A stretch of 64,000 bases of DNA from Comamonadaceae bacterium (GTDB lineage: Bacteria > Pseudomonadota > Gammaproteobacteria > Burkholderiales > Burkholderiaceae_C): the NCBI GenBank assembly GCA_947373185.1, contig CANBWP010000007.1, positions 1 to 64,000 of the forward strand, written 5' to 3'. Positions 25,225 through 34,372 of the stretch are shown piece by piece (position 1 is the stretch's first letter; each line of letters begins with the position of its first letter). The translations under genes were made by a program, and so were the position numbers. Below the pieces are notes generated by a model. It was not told where the DNA came from. It did no database searches and saw nothing but the letters and a program-made list of their open reading frames with translations.

Positions 25225-25851
25225 ATGTTGAATCGCGTTCTTACCAGCATCCCCACACCTGCCGAAGAGTTGCCTTGCGGCACTGTGCTATTGCGGCGCG
25301 GTCAGTCGGCCGCCAAGGCCCTGCACCTTTTGAGTGGGCGGGTGGCTTTGGGCGTGATTGAGCAAGGCGTGATGGTTCACCAATTGGGTGAAGCCGAAGG
25401 CCCCTTTTGGTTAGAAGCCGCAGCAGCCATGCTGGGCTTGCCCCATGCGGTCGACGCCATGGCTGAGAGTGCAGTGACTGTGCAAACCATGCCGCTAGGA
25501 CAATTCAAGGCCCATCTGAAAAATCTCCCCGAGCCAGTTCATTCGCTCATGTTGGACTTGGCCAAAGCCCAGCGTCAGCAAATTGAAGTGGCCGTGAGCC
25601 GCTTGGCCAAAGATGCCGATGCGCGATTTGCAGAATGGTTGTTGCGTCACGCTGAACCTGCCGATGCCCAGGGCAGCATGGCGGTCGTGCTGCGTGACCG
25701 TAAAAGATTGATCGCCGCGCAGTTGGGCATTGCCCCCGAAACCTTCTCGCGGGTCTTAAAGCACTTGCGGGATCGCAAGCTGATCAGTGGTGGTGGCCGG
25801 GTTTTGAATCTGTTGGACCCCACAGGATTGCAGTCATTGGCAGGTATTTAA
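25225..25851 (+). CDS. Crp/Fnr-family transcriptional regulator
   Basis: DNA-binding regulator, 208 residues. The N-terminal half is a cyclic-nucleotide-binding-like barrel (about residues 15-110). A long dimerisation helix follows (about 112-140). The C-terminal helix-turn-helix is RKRLIAAQLGIAPETFSRVLKHLRDRKLI (about 166-194). Recognition residues E and R in APETFSR are those of FNR/DNR-like proteins that bind TTGAT-type sites, and such a site lies just upstream. There is no N-terminal cysteine cluster, so it is not an oxygen sensor of the FNR type; a DNR-like heme/NO sensor is possible. It sits between the glycerate kinase and the nucleoside importer genes. Confidence 0.85.
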   Translation: MLNRVLTSIPTPAEELPCGTVLLRRGQSAAKALHLLSGRVALGVIEQGVMVHQLGEAEGPFWLEAAAAMLGLPHAVDAMAESAVTVQTMPLGQFKAHLKNLPEPVHSLMLDLAKAQRQQIEVAVSRLAKDADARFAEWLLRHAEPADAQGSMAVVLRDRKRLIAAQLGIAPETFSRVLKHLRDRKLISGGGRVLNLLDPTGLQSLAGI

Positions 25852-25921
25852 GAGATTTCCTCTGGCCCAGGCGGGTGAGGGTCTTAAAGCTCGATAGAAT
25901 TTGTCGAACTTTAAGATTTCC

Positions 25922-27442
25922 ATGCATTCCCAAGAGCCTGCGCGTCTGTCACTGAATCAAATCACCAAGCGGTATCCTGGTGTGGTTGCCAATCGTTCGG
26001 TGTCCCTGACGGTTCGCCCTGGCGAAGCCCATGCCGTGCTGGGCGAGAATGGCGCAGGCAAATCCACCCTCATGAAAATCATCTATGGCGCTGTCAAGCC
26101 AGATGAGGGGGAGATTCATTACAACGGCCAAGCGGTCAACATTCGCAATCCTCAACAAGCCAGGGCGCTGGGCATCAGCATGGTGTTTCAACATTTCAGC
26201 TTGTTTGACACCCTGAGCGTGGCCGAAAACGTCTGGCTGGGATTGGACAAGTCTTTCAAGCTGGCCGAGGTCACAGCGCGGATTCAATCCAAAGCAGCTG
26301 AATATGGATTGGACATTGACCCTTCAAGGCCCGTGCACACCTTGAGCGTGGGCGAAATGCAGCGCGTTGAAATCATTCGGGCCTTGCTCACTGAACCCCA
26401 GTTGCTCATTTTGGATGAGCCCACCTCAGTGCTCACGCCTCAAGCGGTGGACAAATTGTTTGTGGTTTTGAAAAAGCTGGTCAGCCAAGGTTGCAGCCTG
26501 TTGTACATCAGCCATAAGCTGCACGAAATTCGCGAGCTGTGCACTGCGTGCACCGTGCTGCGCAGTGGTGAAGTCACCGGCGTGTGCGACCCCCGCGAAG
26601 AATCCAATGCCTCGCTCAGTCGGTTGATGATTGGCGCAGAGCCGCCAGCCTTGCTGTACCAAGACCGTACGCCTGGCCCTGTGTTATTTGAAACCCAAAA
26701 TTTATCACTGCCCAAAGAAGATCAGTTTGGGGTTGATTTAGACAAAGTCAATCTGCAGGTTCGCGCGGGCGAAGTGGTTGGCATTGCGGGCGTGTCAGGC
26801 AACGGGCAACGCGAATTGTTGTTCACCTTGTCGGGCGAAGACACTCGCGCTGATGCGCAAGCCATTCATTTGTTGGGCCAAGCTGTGGGCAAATGGGGGC
26901 CTGCGGAAAGACGCGAGGCCGGACTGCATTTTGTGCCAGAAGAACGACTGGGCCGAGGTGCTGTGCCGTCCCTCAGCTTGGCGCACAACATGCTGCTCAC
27001 CCGTTCAGAAGCCATGGGCTCTGGAGGTTGGATCCATACGAGCATGCTTCAACAGCAAGCCCAAAAAATCATCGACCGATTCAAGGTCAAGGCCAATGGC
27101 ACGCAAGCCGCTGCGCAGTCTTTGTCGGGTGGCAATTTGCAGAAATTCATTGTGGGCCGAGAAATCGATGCCAACCCCAAAGTGCTCTTGGTCTCCCAAC
27201 CCACATGGGGCGTTGACGTGGGTGCAGCGGCTCAAATACGAGGCGAACTCTTGGCATTGCGCGACAAGGGATGTGCTGTGTTGGTGGTCAGCGAAGAGTT
27301 GGACGAGTTGTTTGAAATTTGCGATCGCCTGTACGTCATGGCCAATGGCAAGCTGTCACCCTCCATTGATCGCAAGGCAGCCACTGTGGCCCAAATTGGT
27401 GAATGGATGAGTGGACTGTGGGGCGATCATGATCAAGCTTGA
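25922..27442 (+). CDS. BMP-type nucleoside/purine ABC transporter ATPase (two ABC domains)
   Basis: Double ATPase of the YufO/NupA group, 506 residues. Domain 1 has Walker A GENGAGKSTLM (about 43-53) and Walker B LLILDEPTSVLTP; its signature is LSVGEMQRVEIIRAL. Domain 2 has a degenerate Walker A, GVSGNGQREL, and signature LSGGNLQKFIVGREI, as usual for this sugar/nucleoside group. The ATG at 25922 is chosen; a TTG at 25901 would add seven residues. The following permease starts 14 bases before this stop. With two permeases and a BMP lipoprotein it forms an importer likely for purine nucleosides. Confidence 0.88.
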   Translation: MHSQEPARLSLNQITKRYPGVVANRSVSLTVRPGEAHAVLGENGAGKSTLMKIIYGAVKPDEGEIHYNGQAVNIRNPQQARALGISMVFQHFSLFDTLSVAENVWLGLDKSFKLAEVTARIQSKAAEYGLDIDPSRPVHTLSVGEMQRVEIIRALLTEPQLLILDEPTSVLTPQAVDKLFVVLKKLVSQGCSLLYISHKLHEIRELCTACTVLRSGEVTGVCDPREESNASLSRLMIGAEPPALLYQDRTPGPVLFETQNLSLPKEDQFGVDLDKVNLQVRAGEVVGIAGVSGNGQRELLFTLSGEDTRADAQAIHLLGQAVGKWGPAERREAGLHFVPEERLGRGAVPSLSLAHNMLLTRSEAMGSGGWIHTSMLQQQAQKIIDRFKVKANGTQAAAQSLSGGNLQKFIVGREIDANPKVLLVSQPTWGVDVGAAAQIRGELLALRDKGCAVLVVSEELDELFEICDRLYVMANGKLSPSIDRKAATVAQIGEWMSGLWGDHDQA

Positions 27443-28505
27443 ATTGCGGCCTCAGCCCTCTGACCTGTGGCGCTATGCATCGCCCTTGTTGGCGCTGTTG
27501 ATCACGGTCTTTTTAGGCATTGGTTTGTTTGTGTTGCTGGGCAAAGATCCTGTGCGTGGTTTGCAGATGTTCTTTTGGGAACCTCTCAAGTCCGCCTATG
27601 CTTTGGGCGAACTGATGGTCAAAGCCACGCCTTTGCTGGTCATTGCTTTGGGCTTGGGTGTGGCCTACCGATCCAATGTCTGGAACATAGGCGCTGAAGG
27701 CCAATTTGTGTTGGGTGCTGTGGCGGCCAGTGGCGTCGCCTTGCTGGCCGACAAAGAGACGGGTCGCTGGATTGTCGTGGCAGTGGTTTTCGCAGGGGTA
27801 CTGGGCGGCATGTTGTGGGCGGGCATCACGGCCTGGCTCAAAGACACATTCCACGCCAACGAAATTTTGGTCAGCCTGATGTTGGTTTATGTGGCCGACA
27901 TGGTCTTGGGTTACCTGGTTTACGGCCCATGGAAAGACCCGGCGGGTTACAACTTCCCCCAAACCAAGACCTTTGAAGTGGTCACGCAAATTCCCCGCTT
28001 GATGTCGGGCTCTCGGGTCAGTGTGGGTCTCATCTTGGCGTTGTTGGGTGCCGCAGGCGTGTGGATTTTTTTGTTTAGAACGCGCGCAGGCTTTGCCCAG
28101 CAAGTGGGAGGCTTGGCCCCTGCAGCCGCAAGGTATGCCGGCTTTTCGTCTCGCAAAACCTTGTGGATGGCGCTCATGGTGTCGGGCGGTGCTGCAGGTT
28201 TGGCCGGTGCCCTCGAAGTGGCGGGTCCCTTGGGCCAGCTGACGCCCTATGTGCCTGCTGGCTATGGCTTTGCGGCCATCATCGTGGCCTATGTGGGGCG
28301 TTTGCACCCCGTGGGCATGGTGTTCTCTGCCGTACTCATGAGCATGTTCTACATTGGCGGCGAATTGGCGCAGTCGCGCATGGGTTTGCCCAAATCCATC
28401 ACGGGGGTGTTTCAGGGTTTGTTGTTGTTCAGCTTGCTGGCCTGTGACACCTTGGTGTCCTACCGTTTGCGTTGGCGTGTACGAACTCAGAGCAGGAGAG
28501 TTTGA
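27429..28505 (+). CDS. BMP-type ABC transporter permease 1 (YufP-like)
   Basis: Inner-membrane permease, 358 residues, with about eight to nine hydrophobic segments. Family wording includes LMVKATPLLVIALGLGVAYRSNVWNIGAEGQFVLGA (about residues 61-96) and FHANEILVSLMLVYVADMVLGYLVYGPWKDP (about 140-170), then YGFAAIIVAYVGRLHPVGM. This matches the YufP/NupB permeases of purine nucleoside importers. The ATG at 27429 lies inside the end of the ATPase gene (14-base overlap), so it is translationally coupled. The stop shares one base with the start of the next permease. Confidence 0.88.
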   Translation: MIKLELRPQPSDLWRYASPLLALLITVFLGIGLFVLLGKDPVRGLQMFFWEPLKSAYALGELMVKATPLLVIALGLGVAYRSNVWNIGAEGQFVLGAVAASGVALLADKETGRWIVVAVVFAGVLGGMLWAGITAWLKDTFHANEILVSLMLVYVADMVLGYLVYGPWKDPAGYNFPQTKTFEVVTQIPRLMSGSRVSVGLILALLGAAGVWIFLFRTRAGFAQQVGGLAPAAARYAGFSSRKTLWMALMVSGGAAGLAGALEVAGPLGQLTPYVPAGYGFAAIIVAYVGRLHPVGMVFSAVLMSMFYIGGELAQSRMGLPKSITGVFQGLLLFSLLACDTLVSYRLRWRVRTQSRRV

Positions 28506-29425
28506 TGGAATCGTATGCACTGCTGATCGCAGCCACCTTGAATGCCGGCACGGTCTTGGCCATCGCTGCCTTGGGCTTGCTCATCAATGAAAAAGCTGGC
28601 GTGGTCAACCTTGGGGCAGAAGGCCTGATGCTTTGTGCGGCCATTGCTGGTTTTGCCACAGTGGTTCACACCGGCAGCGATGTGCTCGGATTTTTGGCGG
28701 GCATGGGGGCGGGGGCTTTGTTGGCCGCCATTTTTGGCGCCTTGGTCATTTACCTCGGCACCAACCAATACGCCACAGGTTTGGCCTTGAGTTTGTTTGG
28801 TGTCGGTTTCTCAGCGTTTGTGGGCATTGGCTACGTCCAAGAAAAACTGCCACCCCGGCCAGCTTTTGAAATTCCTTTTTTGGCGGACATTCCTTGGGTG
28901 GGACCTGCCTTGTTCAAACAACACCCCTTGGTCTATGGCGTCGTGGCTTTTGTGATTGCCTTCATGTGGTTCTTGGACAAGACCCGCACCGGCTTGGTGC
29001 TGCGCTCGGTCGGTGAATCCCCCGAATCGGCGCATGCGCTGGGCTATTCGGTGCGCCGTATTCGCTGGCAAGCGGTGATTGCAGGCGGCGCTTTGTGTGG
29101 CTTGTCTGGCGCCTACATCTCTGTGGCCTACACGCCGCTGTGGGTGGAGGGCATGGTGGCTGGCAAGGGCTGGATTGCCTTGGCCCTGACCACCTTTGCA
29201 ACATGGCGACCGGCGCGAATATTGCTTGGTGCATATTTGTTTGGTGGGGTCACCATGTTGCAGTTTCATTTGCAAGGTTTGGGGGTGCAAGTGCCCAGTC
29301 AATGGCTGTCTGCGCTGCCTTATTTGGCAACCATTGTGGTTTTGGCGTTGATCTCGCGAAATCCGGCCTGGATTCGGATCAACATGCCTGCATCACTGGG
29401 CAAACCCTTCCATCCCAGTTCATAA
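28505..29425 (+). CDS. BMP-type ABC transporter permease 2 (YufQ-like)
   Basis: Second permease of the importer, 306 residues, eight or so hydrophobic segments. Typical wording is ATLNAGTVLAIAALGLLINEKAGVVNLGAEGLMLCAAIAGF (residues about 11-51), GTNQYATGLALSLFG and SVGESPESAHALGYSVRRIRWQAVIAGGALCGLSGAYISV. This matches YufQ/NupC-type permeases. The TGATG junction at 28503-28507 couples it to permease 1. The binding lipoprotein gene follows after 43 bases. Confidence 0.88.
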   Translation: MESYALLIAATLNAGTVLAIAALGLLINEKAGVVNLGAEGLMLCAAIAGFATVVHTGSDVLGFLAGMGAGALLAAIFGALVIYLGTNQYATGLALSLFGVGFSAFVGIGYVQEKLPPRPAFEIPFLADIPWVGPALFKQHPLVYGVVAFVIAFMWFLDKTRTGLVLRSVGESPESAHALGYSVRRIRWQAVIAGGALCGLSGAYISVAYTPLWVEGMVAGKGWIALALTTFATWRPARILLGAYLFGGVTMLQFHLQGLGVQVPSQWLSALPYLATIVVLALISRNPAWIRINMPASLGKPFHPSS

Positions 29426-29468
29426 TGTTTTTTTTCGTGCAACCCTGTTCATCCATAAAGGAAATTTC

Positions 29469-30590
29469 ATGACAGTTCTGAACAAGCGATCGGTTCTCAA
29501 AATCGCCGCGATCTCCTTCGTTGCTGCAGCCGCCCTCGTGGCTTGCGGTAAAAAAGAGGAAGCCGCGCCTGCTGCTGCTGCCAAAGCTGAACCTCTGAAG
29601 GTGGCATTTGCCTATGTCGGCCCTGTGGGTGACGGTGGTTGGACATTTGCACACGACAACGCGCGCAAAGCCGTTGAAAAACAATTTGGCGACAAAATCG
29701 TCACCAGCTTTGTTGAAAAAGTGCCAGAAAGCGCTGACGCAGAGCGCGTTTTTCGTGACTTGGCCGGTCAAGGCAACAAGCTGATTTTTGGTACCACCTT
29801 CGGCTACATGGACCCCATGTTGAAAGTGGCGGCTGACAGCAAAGACATCAAATTTGAACATGCCACCGGTTACAAAACAGCCGACAACATGCGCACGTAC
29901 GACAGCCGCACTTATGAAGGTGCTTACATGGCGGGCGTGATTGCGGGCAAGATGACCAAAACCAACACCTTGGGCGTTGTGGCCTCGATCCCAATTCCTG
30001 AAGTGATTCGCAACATCAACACGTTCACCTTGGGCGCACAGTCGGTCAACCCCAAAGTGAAAACCAAAGTGGTGTGGGTCAACGAATGGTTCAATCCACC
30101 GAAAGAAACAGAAGCTGCAACAGCTTTGATCAATGGCGGTGCTGACATTTTGATGCAAAACACTGACTCTCCTGCTGTGTTGCAAACCGCTGAAAAACTT
30201 GGCAAGCGCGCCTTCGGTTGGGACTCTGACATGACGGCTTACGGTCCTAAGGCTCACTTGGGCTCTGCTGTGATCAACTGGGCCCCTTACTACATCAAGG
30301 CCGTGGGTGAAGCCCTTGAAGGCAAATGGTCGACAGGTCAAAGCTGGTGGGGCGTGAAAGAAGGCGCCATCGACATGGTGTCTGTGGCTGCTGACGTGCC
30401 CGAAGATGCCAAGAAGAAACTCGACGAAGTCAAAGCCGGTTTGAAAGACGGCAGCTTCGTGATTTGGAAAGGCCCTATCGTGGGACAAGACGGCAAAGAA
30501 GTCTTGGCCAAAGATGCTGTGGCTGACGACAAATTCTTGGGCGGTATCAAGTTCTACGTCAAAGGCGTGGAAGGCAAAGTGCCCAACTGA
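29469..30590 (+). CDS. BMP-family nucleoside-binding lipoprotein
   Basis: Substrate-binding lipoprotein of the BMP/PnrA family, 373 residues. The signal peptide ends in the lipobox LVAC, with the lipidated Cys at 26, followed by a Lys/Glu/Ala linker. Mature motifs are VAFAYVGPVGDGGWTFAHDNAR, IFGTTFGYMDPMLKVA, ATGYKTADNMRTYDSRTYEGAYMAGVIAG and GWDSDMTAYGP. Family members bind purine nucleosides or related compounds. It closes the operon ATPase-permease-permease-lipoprotein, unlike many Gram-positive relatives where the lipoprotein comes first. A strong terminator follows. Confidence 0.9.
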   Translation: MTVLNKRSVLKIAAISFVAAAALVACGKKEEAAPAAAAKAEPLKVAFAYVGPVGDGGWTFAHDNARKAVEKQFGDKIVTSFVEKVPESADAERVFRDLAGQGNKLIFGTTFGYMDPMLKVAADSKDIKFEHATGYKTADNMRTYDSRTYEGAYMAGVIAGKMTKTNTLGVVASIPIPEVIRNINTFTLGAQSVNPKVKTKVVWVNEWFNPPKETEAATALINGGADILMQNTDSPAVLQTAEKLGKRAFGWDSDMTAYGPKAHLGSAVINWAPYYIKAVGEALEGKWSTGQSWWGVKEGAIDMVSVAADVPEDAKKKLDEVKAGLKDGSFVIWKGPIVGQDGKEVLAKDAVADDKFLGGIKFYVKGVEGKVPN

Positions 30591-30610
30591 TCTTGTTCAG
30601 TCCAACTTGA

Positions 30611-30642
30611 AAGCCGCGCTTCGAAAGAAGCGCGGCTTTTTT
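30611..30642 (+). terminator. Intrinsic terminator after the BMP importer operon
   Basis: An 11-bp stem (30611-30621 with 30628-30638), a CGAAAG loop and six T ending at 30642. It lies 20 bases after the lipoprotein stop. Confidence 0.9.
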
Positions 30643-30733
30643 CATGGGGGGATCTGGGAGGGCGCTGACAAAATACGCTTCTCGATGCACAAATTTTGTG
30701 TGCAATGAATTTGTAAACATCTCTTATTGGTGC

Positions 30734-30747
30734 GATTGCATGCAATC
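30734..30747. promoter_or_regulatory. GCATGC palindrome A upstream of the peptide-type importer
   Basis: GATTGCATGCAATC is a perfect 14-bp palindrome in the 320-base gap before the binding-protein gene. The rest of this gap is AT-rich with the terminator at its left end and a second palindrome at its right end; no gene is seen in it. Possible operator of the GntR protein at 36425-37108 (inference). Confidence 0.5.
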
Positions 30748-30868
30748 TGTGGTGATTGTTGAATGACCTGAATCAGGGTTTGGAATGATTGAGTGAATGC
30801 AATTCAGAAAAAATACAAGTAAAACAAAGAGATAAAAAAAACATTTCAAGAAAGCTCAAGTTGGCACG

Positions 30869-30878
30869 TTGCATGCAA
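30869..30878. promoter_or_regulatory. GCATGC palindrome B upstream of the peptide-type importer
   Basis: TTGCATGCAA, a 10-bp core copy of palindrome A, 133 bases downstream centre to centre and 33 bases before the chosen start at 30911. A partial copy (ATGCAATCTG) overlaps the start codon itself. Confidence 0.5.
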
Positions 30879-30910
30879 TTCGAAAGTTGTTCATCACTTT
30901 GGAGCATTCC

Positions 30911-32524
30911 ATGCAATCTGTTCGCAAACAACTGCCACGTTGGCTCGTGGCGCTGCCATTGGCCATCCTGCTGCATTCGGGCGTGGGCGCCGAAACCGTC
31001 GCGCGTTACGGCATTTCGATGGCCGACATCCCATTGACCACGGGTCAGCCAGATCGTGGTGCAGGTGCCTATCAGTTCACGGGCCACACCATTTATGACC
31101 CTTTGGTCGCATGGGAGGCCAACATTGCCACGCGTCCCGGAAAATTGGTTCCAGGTTTGGCCAGCAGTTGGAAAGTTGACCCCAAAGACAATAAAAAATG
31201 GCTCTTCACTTTGCGAAAAGGTGTGAAGTTCCACGACGGCTCAGAACTCAAAGCAGACGCCATTGTTTGGAACCTCGACAAAGTGTTGGTCGACAAATCG
31301 CCGCAGTTTGATGCCAAACAAAGTGCGCAAGTGCGCCCTCGAATTCCTTCAATTGCTTCCTATCGTGTGGTCGATGAGTACACGGTTGAAATCACCACCA
31401 AAGACATTGATTCTTTGTTTCCTTATCAATTGCCTTGGTTCTTGATTTCAAGTCCCGCGCAATGGGAAAAAGTGGGTCGCGATTGGAATAAATTTGCAAC
31501 GCAACCGTCTGGGACCGGTCCCTTTAAATTGGAGAAATTGGTGGCACGCGAACGTGCCGAGCTTGTCAAAAATGCAGGCTATTGGGACAAAACGCGTTTG
31601 GCCAAAACAGACAGGATTATTTTGTTGCCCATTCCCGATGCCATGACGCGCGCCAATGCGTTGCTCAATGGCCAAGTGGACATCATTGAAACGCCACCAC
31701 CAGATGTCTTGCCCCAGCTCAAAAGCGCTGGTTTCAAGCTTGTTCAAAACGTCACGCCACACGTTTGGCCCTACCACTTTTCAACTTACCCTGGTTCGCC
31801 TTGGACCGACATTCGCGTTCGCAAGGCTGCCAACTTGGCCATTGACCGTGATGCCATTGTGAAGTTGCTCAATGGTTTGGCAAAGCCTGCCAAAGGTCAG
31901 CTGGATGCAACCAGCACCTGGTTTGGGAAGCCCTCCTTCGACATCAAATACGACTTGAAAGCAGCCAAGGCCCTCATGACCCAGGCGGGTTACAGCCCTG
32001 CCAAGCCCCTCAAAGCCAAAGTGATCATTGCCCAGGGTGGTTCTGGTCAGATGTTGTCTTTGCCCATGAATGAGTTCATTCAACAAAGCTTGGCAGAAAT
32101 TGGCATCCAACTTGAGTTTGAAGTGGTTGAACTAGAGAACTTGTATTTGCACTGGCGCAGTGGTGCCAAGGCAGACATGAATGCAGGCAAGGGCATCACT
32201 GCCATCAACTTGGGTTATGTCACAGCTGATCCGTTTTATGCACTGACGCGTTTTGCGGACAGCCGTTACATTGCGCCCAATGGGGTGAACTGGGGCGGTT
32301 ACAACAACCCCAAAGTGGATGGCGCCATTGACACCATTCGCAAGAACTTCGATACCAAAATCCAAGACAAACTCTTGAGTGAAATTCACCAGACCATGGT
32401 GGATGATGCGCTCATGTTGTGGGTTGTGCATGATTTGAATCCGCATGCAACCTCTCCCAAAGTGCTGGAATTTGTGCAAGCACAACACTGGTTCCAAGAC
32501 ATCACCACCATTCGCATGAAGTAA
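30911..32524 (+). CDS. Peptide/nickel-type ABC transporter substrate-binding protein (SBP family 5)
   Basis: Periplasmic binding protein of the DppA/OppA family, 537 residues. The ATG at 30911 is chosen because GGAG lies seven bases upstream and a signal peptide follows (residues 1-31, ending near GVGAE). Family features are VPGLASSWKVDPKDNKKWLFTLRKGVKFHDGSELKADAIVW (about 85-125) and the repeated DIRVRKAANLAIDRDAIV motif. It heads an operon with two permeases, two ATPases, a GntR regulator and a GGT-like hydrolase. The ligand is therefore probably a small peptide, gamma-glutamyl compound or amide that the hydrolase then cleaves. Confidence 0.9.
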   Translation: MQSVRKQLPRWLVALPLAILLHSGVGAETVARYGISMADIPLTTGQPDRGAGAYQFTGHTIYDPLVAWEANIATRPGKLVPGLASSWKVDPKDNKKWLFTLRKGVKFHDGSELKADAIVWNLDKVLVDKSPQFDAKQSAQVRPRIPSIASYRVVDEYTVEITTKDIDSLFPYQLPWFLISSPAQWEKVGRDWNKFATQPSGTGPFKLEKLVARERAELVKNAGYWDKTRLAKTDRIILLPIPDAMTRANALLNGQVDIIETPPPDVLPQLKSAGFKLVQNVTPHVWPYHFSTYPGSPWTDIRVRKAANLAIDRDAIVKLLNGLAKPAKGQLDATSTWFGKPSFDIKYDLKAAKALMTQAGYSPAKPLKAKVIIAQGGSGQMLSLPMNEFIQQSLAEIGIQLEFEVVELENLYLHWRSGAKADMNAGKGITAINLGYVTADPFYALTRFADSRYIAPNGVNWGGYNNPKVDGAIDTIRKNFDTKIQDKLLSEIHQTMVDDALMLWVVHDLNPHATSPKVLEFVQAQHWFQDITTIRMK

Positions 32525-33478
32525 ATGCTGATCTATATCCTCAAGCGTCTTTTGTACGCATTGCCCATCGCGCTCAGTGTCACCATCGTGTCTTTCATGT
32601 TGGTGTACTTGGCGCCGGGTGACCCCCTCAATGCCATTGCACCTGCGGATGCACCTGCGGATGTGATTGCGGCCCTCAAAAGTGCCTATGGCTTGGATCG
32701 ACCTGTGCCTGTGCAATATGGCCTTTGGCTGTGGCGCGCACTGCAGGGTGACCTCGGCACCTCCATTGCATCTGGCCGTGCAGTGGTCACGGAAGTGTTC
32801 AGTGCCGTTGGCAACACCTTGCTGCTGGCGGGTATTGCATCGGGTCTGGGGGTCCTCGTCGGGTGCGTGTTGGGTGCGCTTGCGGGTTACAAACATGGCA
32901 GTGGGATTGACCGCACGGCCACCGCCTTGTCAGTCGTGGGGGTGAGTATTCCCCACTACTGGCTGGGTTTGGTGTTGACCATTATTTTCTCAACCTGGTT
33001 GGGCTGGTTTCCCGCCATGGGGGCGGGTCCTGGCGGCTCAGCCGATTGGTCATGGGACTGGGAACACATGCGCTACTTGGTTTTGCCGTCGATCACTTTG
33101 TCCGTCATTCCCATGGGCATCATCACTCGCACCGTTCGGGCTTTGGTGGCCGATATGTTGGAACAAGAATTTGTGGTGGCATTGCGCGCACGTGGTTTGA
33201 GTGGCATGGCCGTCTTTCGCCATGTGGCCAAAAATACAGCCCCCACCGTGTTGGCGGTTGCAGGCCTTCAAGTGGGGTACTTGATGGGCGGCTCCATATT
33301 GGTGGAAACCGTGTTTGCTTGGCCCGGTACGGGCTTTTTGTTGAACACCGCTATTTTTCAACGCGACATCCCTCTGCTTCAGGGCACCCTGTTGGTGTTG
33401 TGCATGTTCTTTGTGGTTTTGAACTTGCTGGTCGACATTGTGCAGCCCCTCATTGATCCGCGCATGGGTCGCAGCTGA
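32525..33478 (+). CDS. Peptide-type ABC transporter permease 1 (DppB-like)
   Basis: Inner-membrane permease, 317 residues, six hydrophobic segments. It starts with the DppB hallmark YILKRLLYALPIALSVTIVSFMLVYLAPGDP (residues 3-33). It continues with GDLGTSIASGRAV and the ATPase-contact loop EFVVALRARGLSGMAVFRHVAKNTAPTVL. The ATG directly follows the binding-protein stop with no gap. It pairs with the DppC-like permease that starts 6 bases later. Confidence 0.9.
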   Translation: MLIYILKRLLYALPIALSVTIVSFMLVYLAPGDPLNAIAPADAPADVIAALKSAYGLDRPVPVQYGLWLWRALQGDLGTSIASGRAVVTEVFSAVGNTLLLAGIASGLGVLVGCVLGALAGYKHGSGIDRTATALSVVGVSIPHYWLGLVLTIIFSTWLGWFPAMGAGPGGSADWSWDWEHMRYLVLPSITLSVIPMGIITRTVRALVADMLEQEFVVALRARGLSGMAVFRHVAKNTAPTVLAVAGLQVGYLMGGSILVETVFAWPGTGFLLNTAIFQRDIPLLQGTLLVLCMFFVVLNLLVDIVQPLIDPRMGRS

Positions 33479-33484
33479 GAATAA

Positions 33485-34372
33485 ATGATGACTATTTCAA
33501 TTTCGTCGCCGGTAGAGGCGCCGTCTGCACAGAGCAGAAGTTATTGGCACGTTGTGGCGCGCCAATTGCGACAAGAGCCTGTGGCCATGTTCAGTGCCGC
33601 CGTGTTGCTCCTGATTGTGATTGCTGCGGTGTTTGCGCCCTGGTTGGCACCCGCCGATCCGTTCAAAGCCAGCATGTTGAGGCGTCTGCTGCCCATTGGC
33701 AGTACCGGCTTTTGGTTAGGGACCGATGAGTTGGGTCGCGACATGATCACCCGCTTGATGTACGGCGCTCGCTTGTCCTTGCTGATGGGTGTGGTGCCTG
33801 TGTTTGCCGCATTCTTCATCGGTACCAGCATTGGCTTGTTTGCAGGTTATGTGGGGGGGCGCATCAACATGGTCATCATGCGGGTCCTCGACGTTTTTTA
33901 TGCCTTTCCCAGCGTGTTATTGGCTGTCGCTATTTCTGGTGCACTTGGCCCCGGCATGAGCAACAGTTTGATTGCCCTGACCTTGGTGTTTGTGCCGCAA
34001 GTGGTGCGAGTGGCTGAAAGCGTGACCACGCAAGTGCGCAAGCTGGACTACATCGAGGCGGCTCGAATGAGTGGCGCCAGTTCCTTTTCCATCATTCGCG
34101 TGCATGTGCTGGGCAATGTGCTGGGACCCGTATTTGTCTATGCCACTGGCTTGCTCAGTGTCAGCATGATTTTGGCCTCGGGCTTGTCGTTTTTGGGTTT
34201 GGGTGTCAAGCCGCCGGAGCCTGAATGGGGCTTGATGCTCAACACCTTGCGCTCTGCCATTTACAGCAATCCATGGGTGGCTGCATTGCCTGGCGCACTT
34301 ATTTTCATCACCTCCATCGCCTTTAACCTGCTGGCAGATGGCATTCGATCAGCCATGGACATACGCCGATGA
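33485..34372 (+). CDS. Peptide-type ABC transporter permease 2 (DppC-like)
   Basis: Inner-membrane permease, 295 residues, with the DppC N-terminal domain and six hydrophobic segments. Motifs are FWLGTDELGRDMITRLMYGARLSLLMG (about residues 78-104), VLDVFYAFPSVLLAVAISGALG and DYIEAARMSGASSFSIIRVHVLGNV. A second ATG three bases later is an equal candidate start. The stop overlaps the next ATPase start as ATGA. Confidence 0.9.
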   Translation: MMTISISSPVEAPSAQSRSYWHVVARQLRQEPVAMFSAAVLLLIVIAAVFAPWLAPADPFKASMLRRLLPIGSTGFWLGTDELGRDMITRLMYGARLSLLMGVVPVFAAFFIGTSIGLFAGYVGGRINMVIMRVLDVFYAFPSVLLAVAISGALGPGMSNSLIALTLVFVPQVVRVAESVTTQVRKLDYIEAARMSGASSFSIIRVHVLGNVLGPVFVYATGLLSVSMILASGLSFLGLGVKPPEPEWGLMLNTLRSAIYSNPWVAALPGALIFITSIAFNLLADGIRSAMDIRR

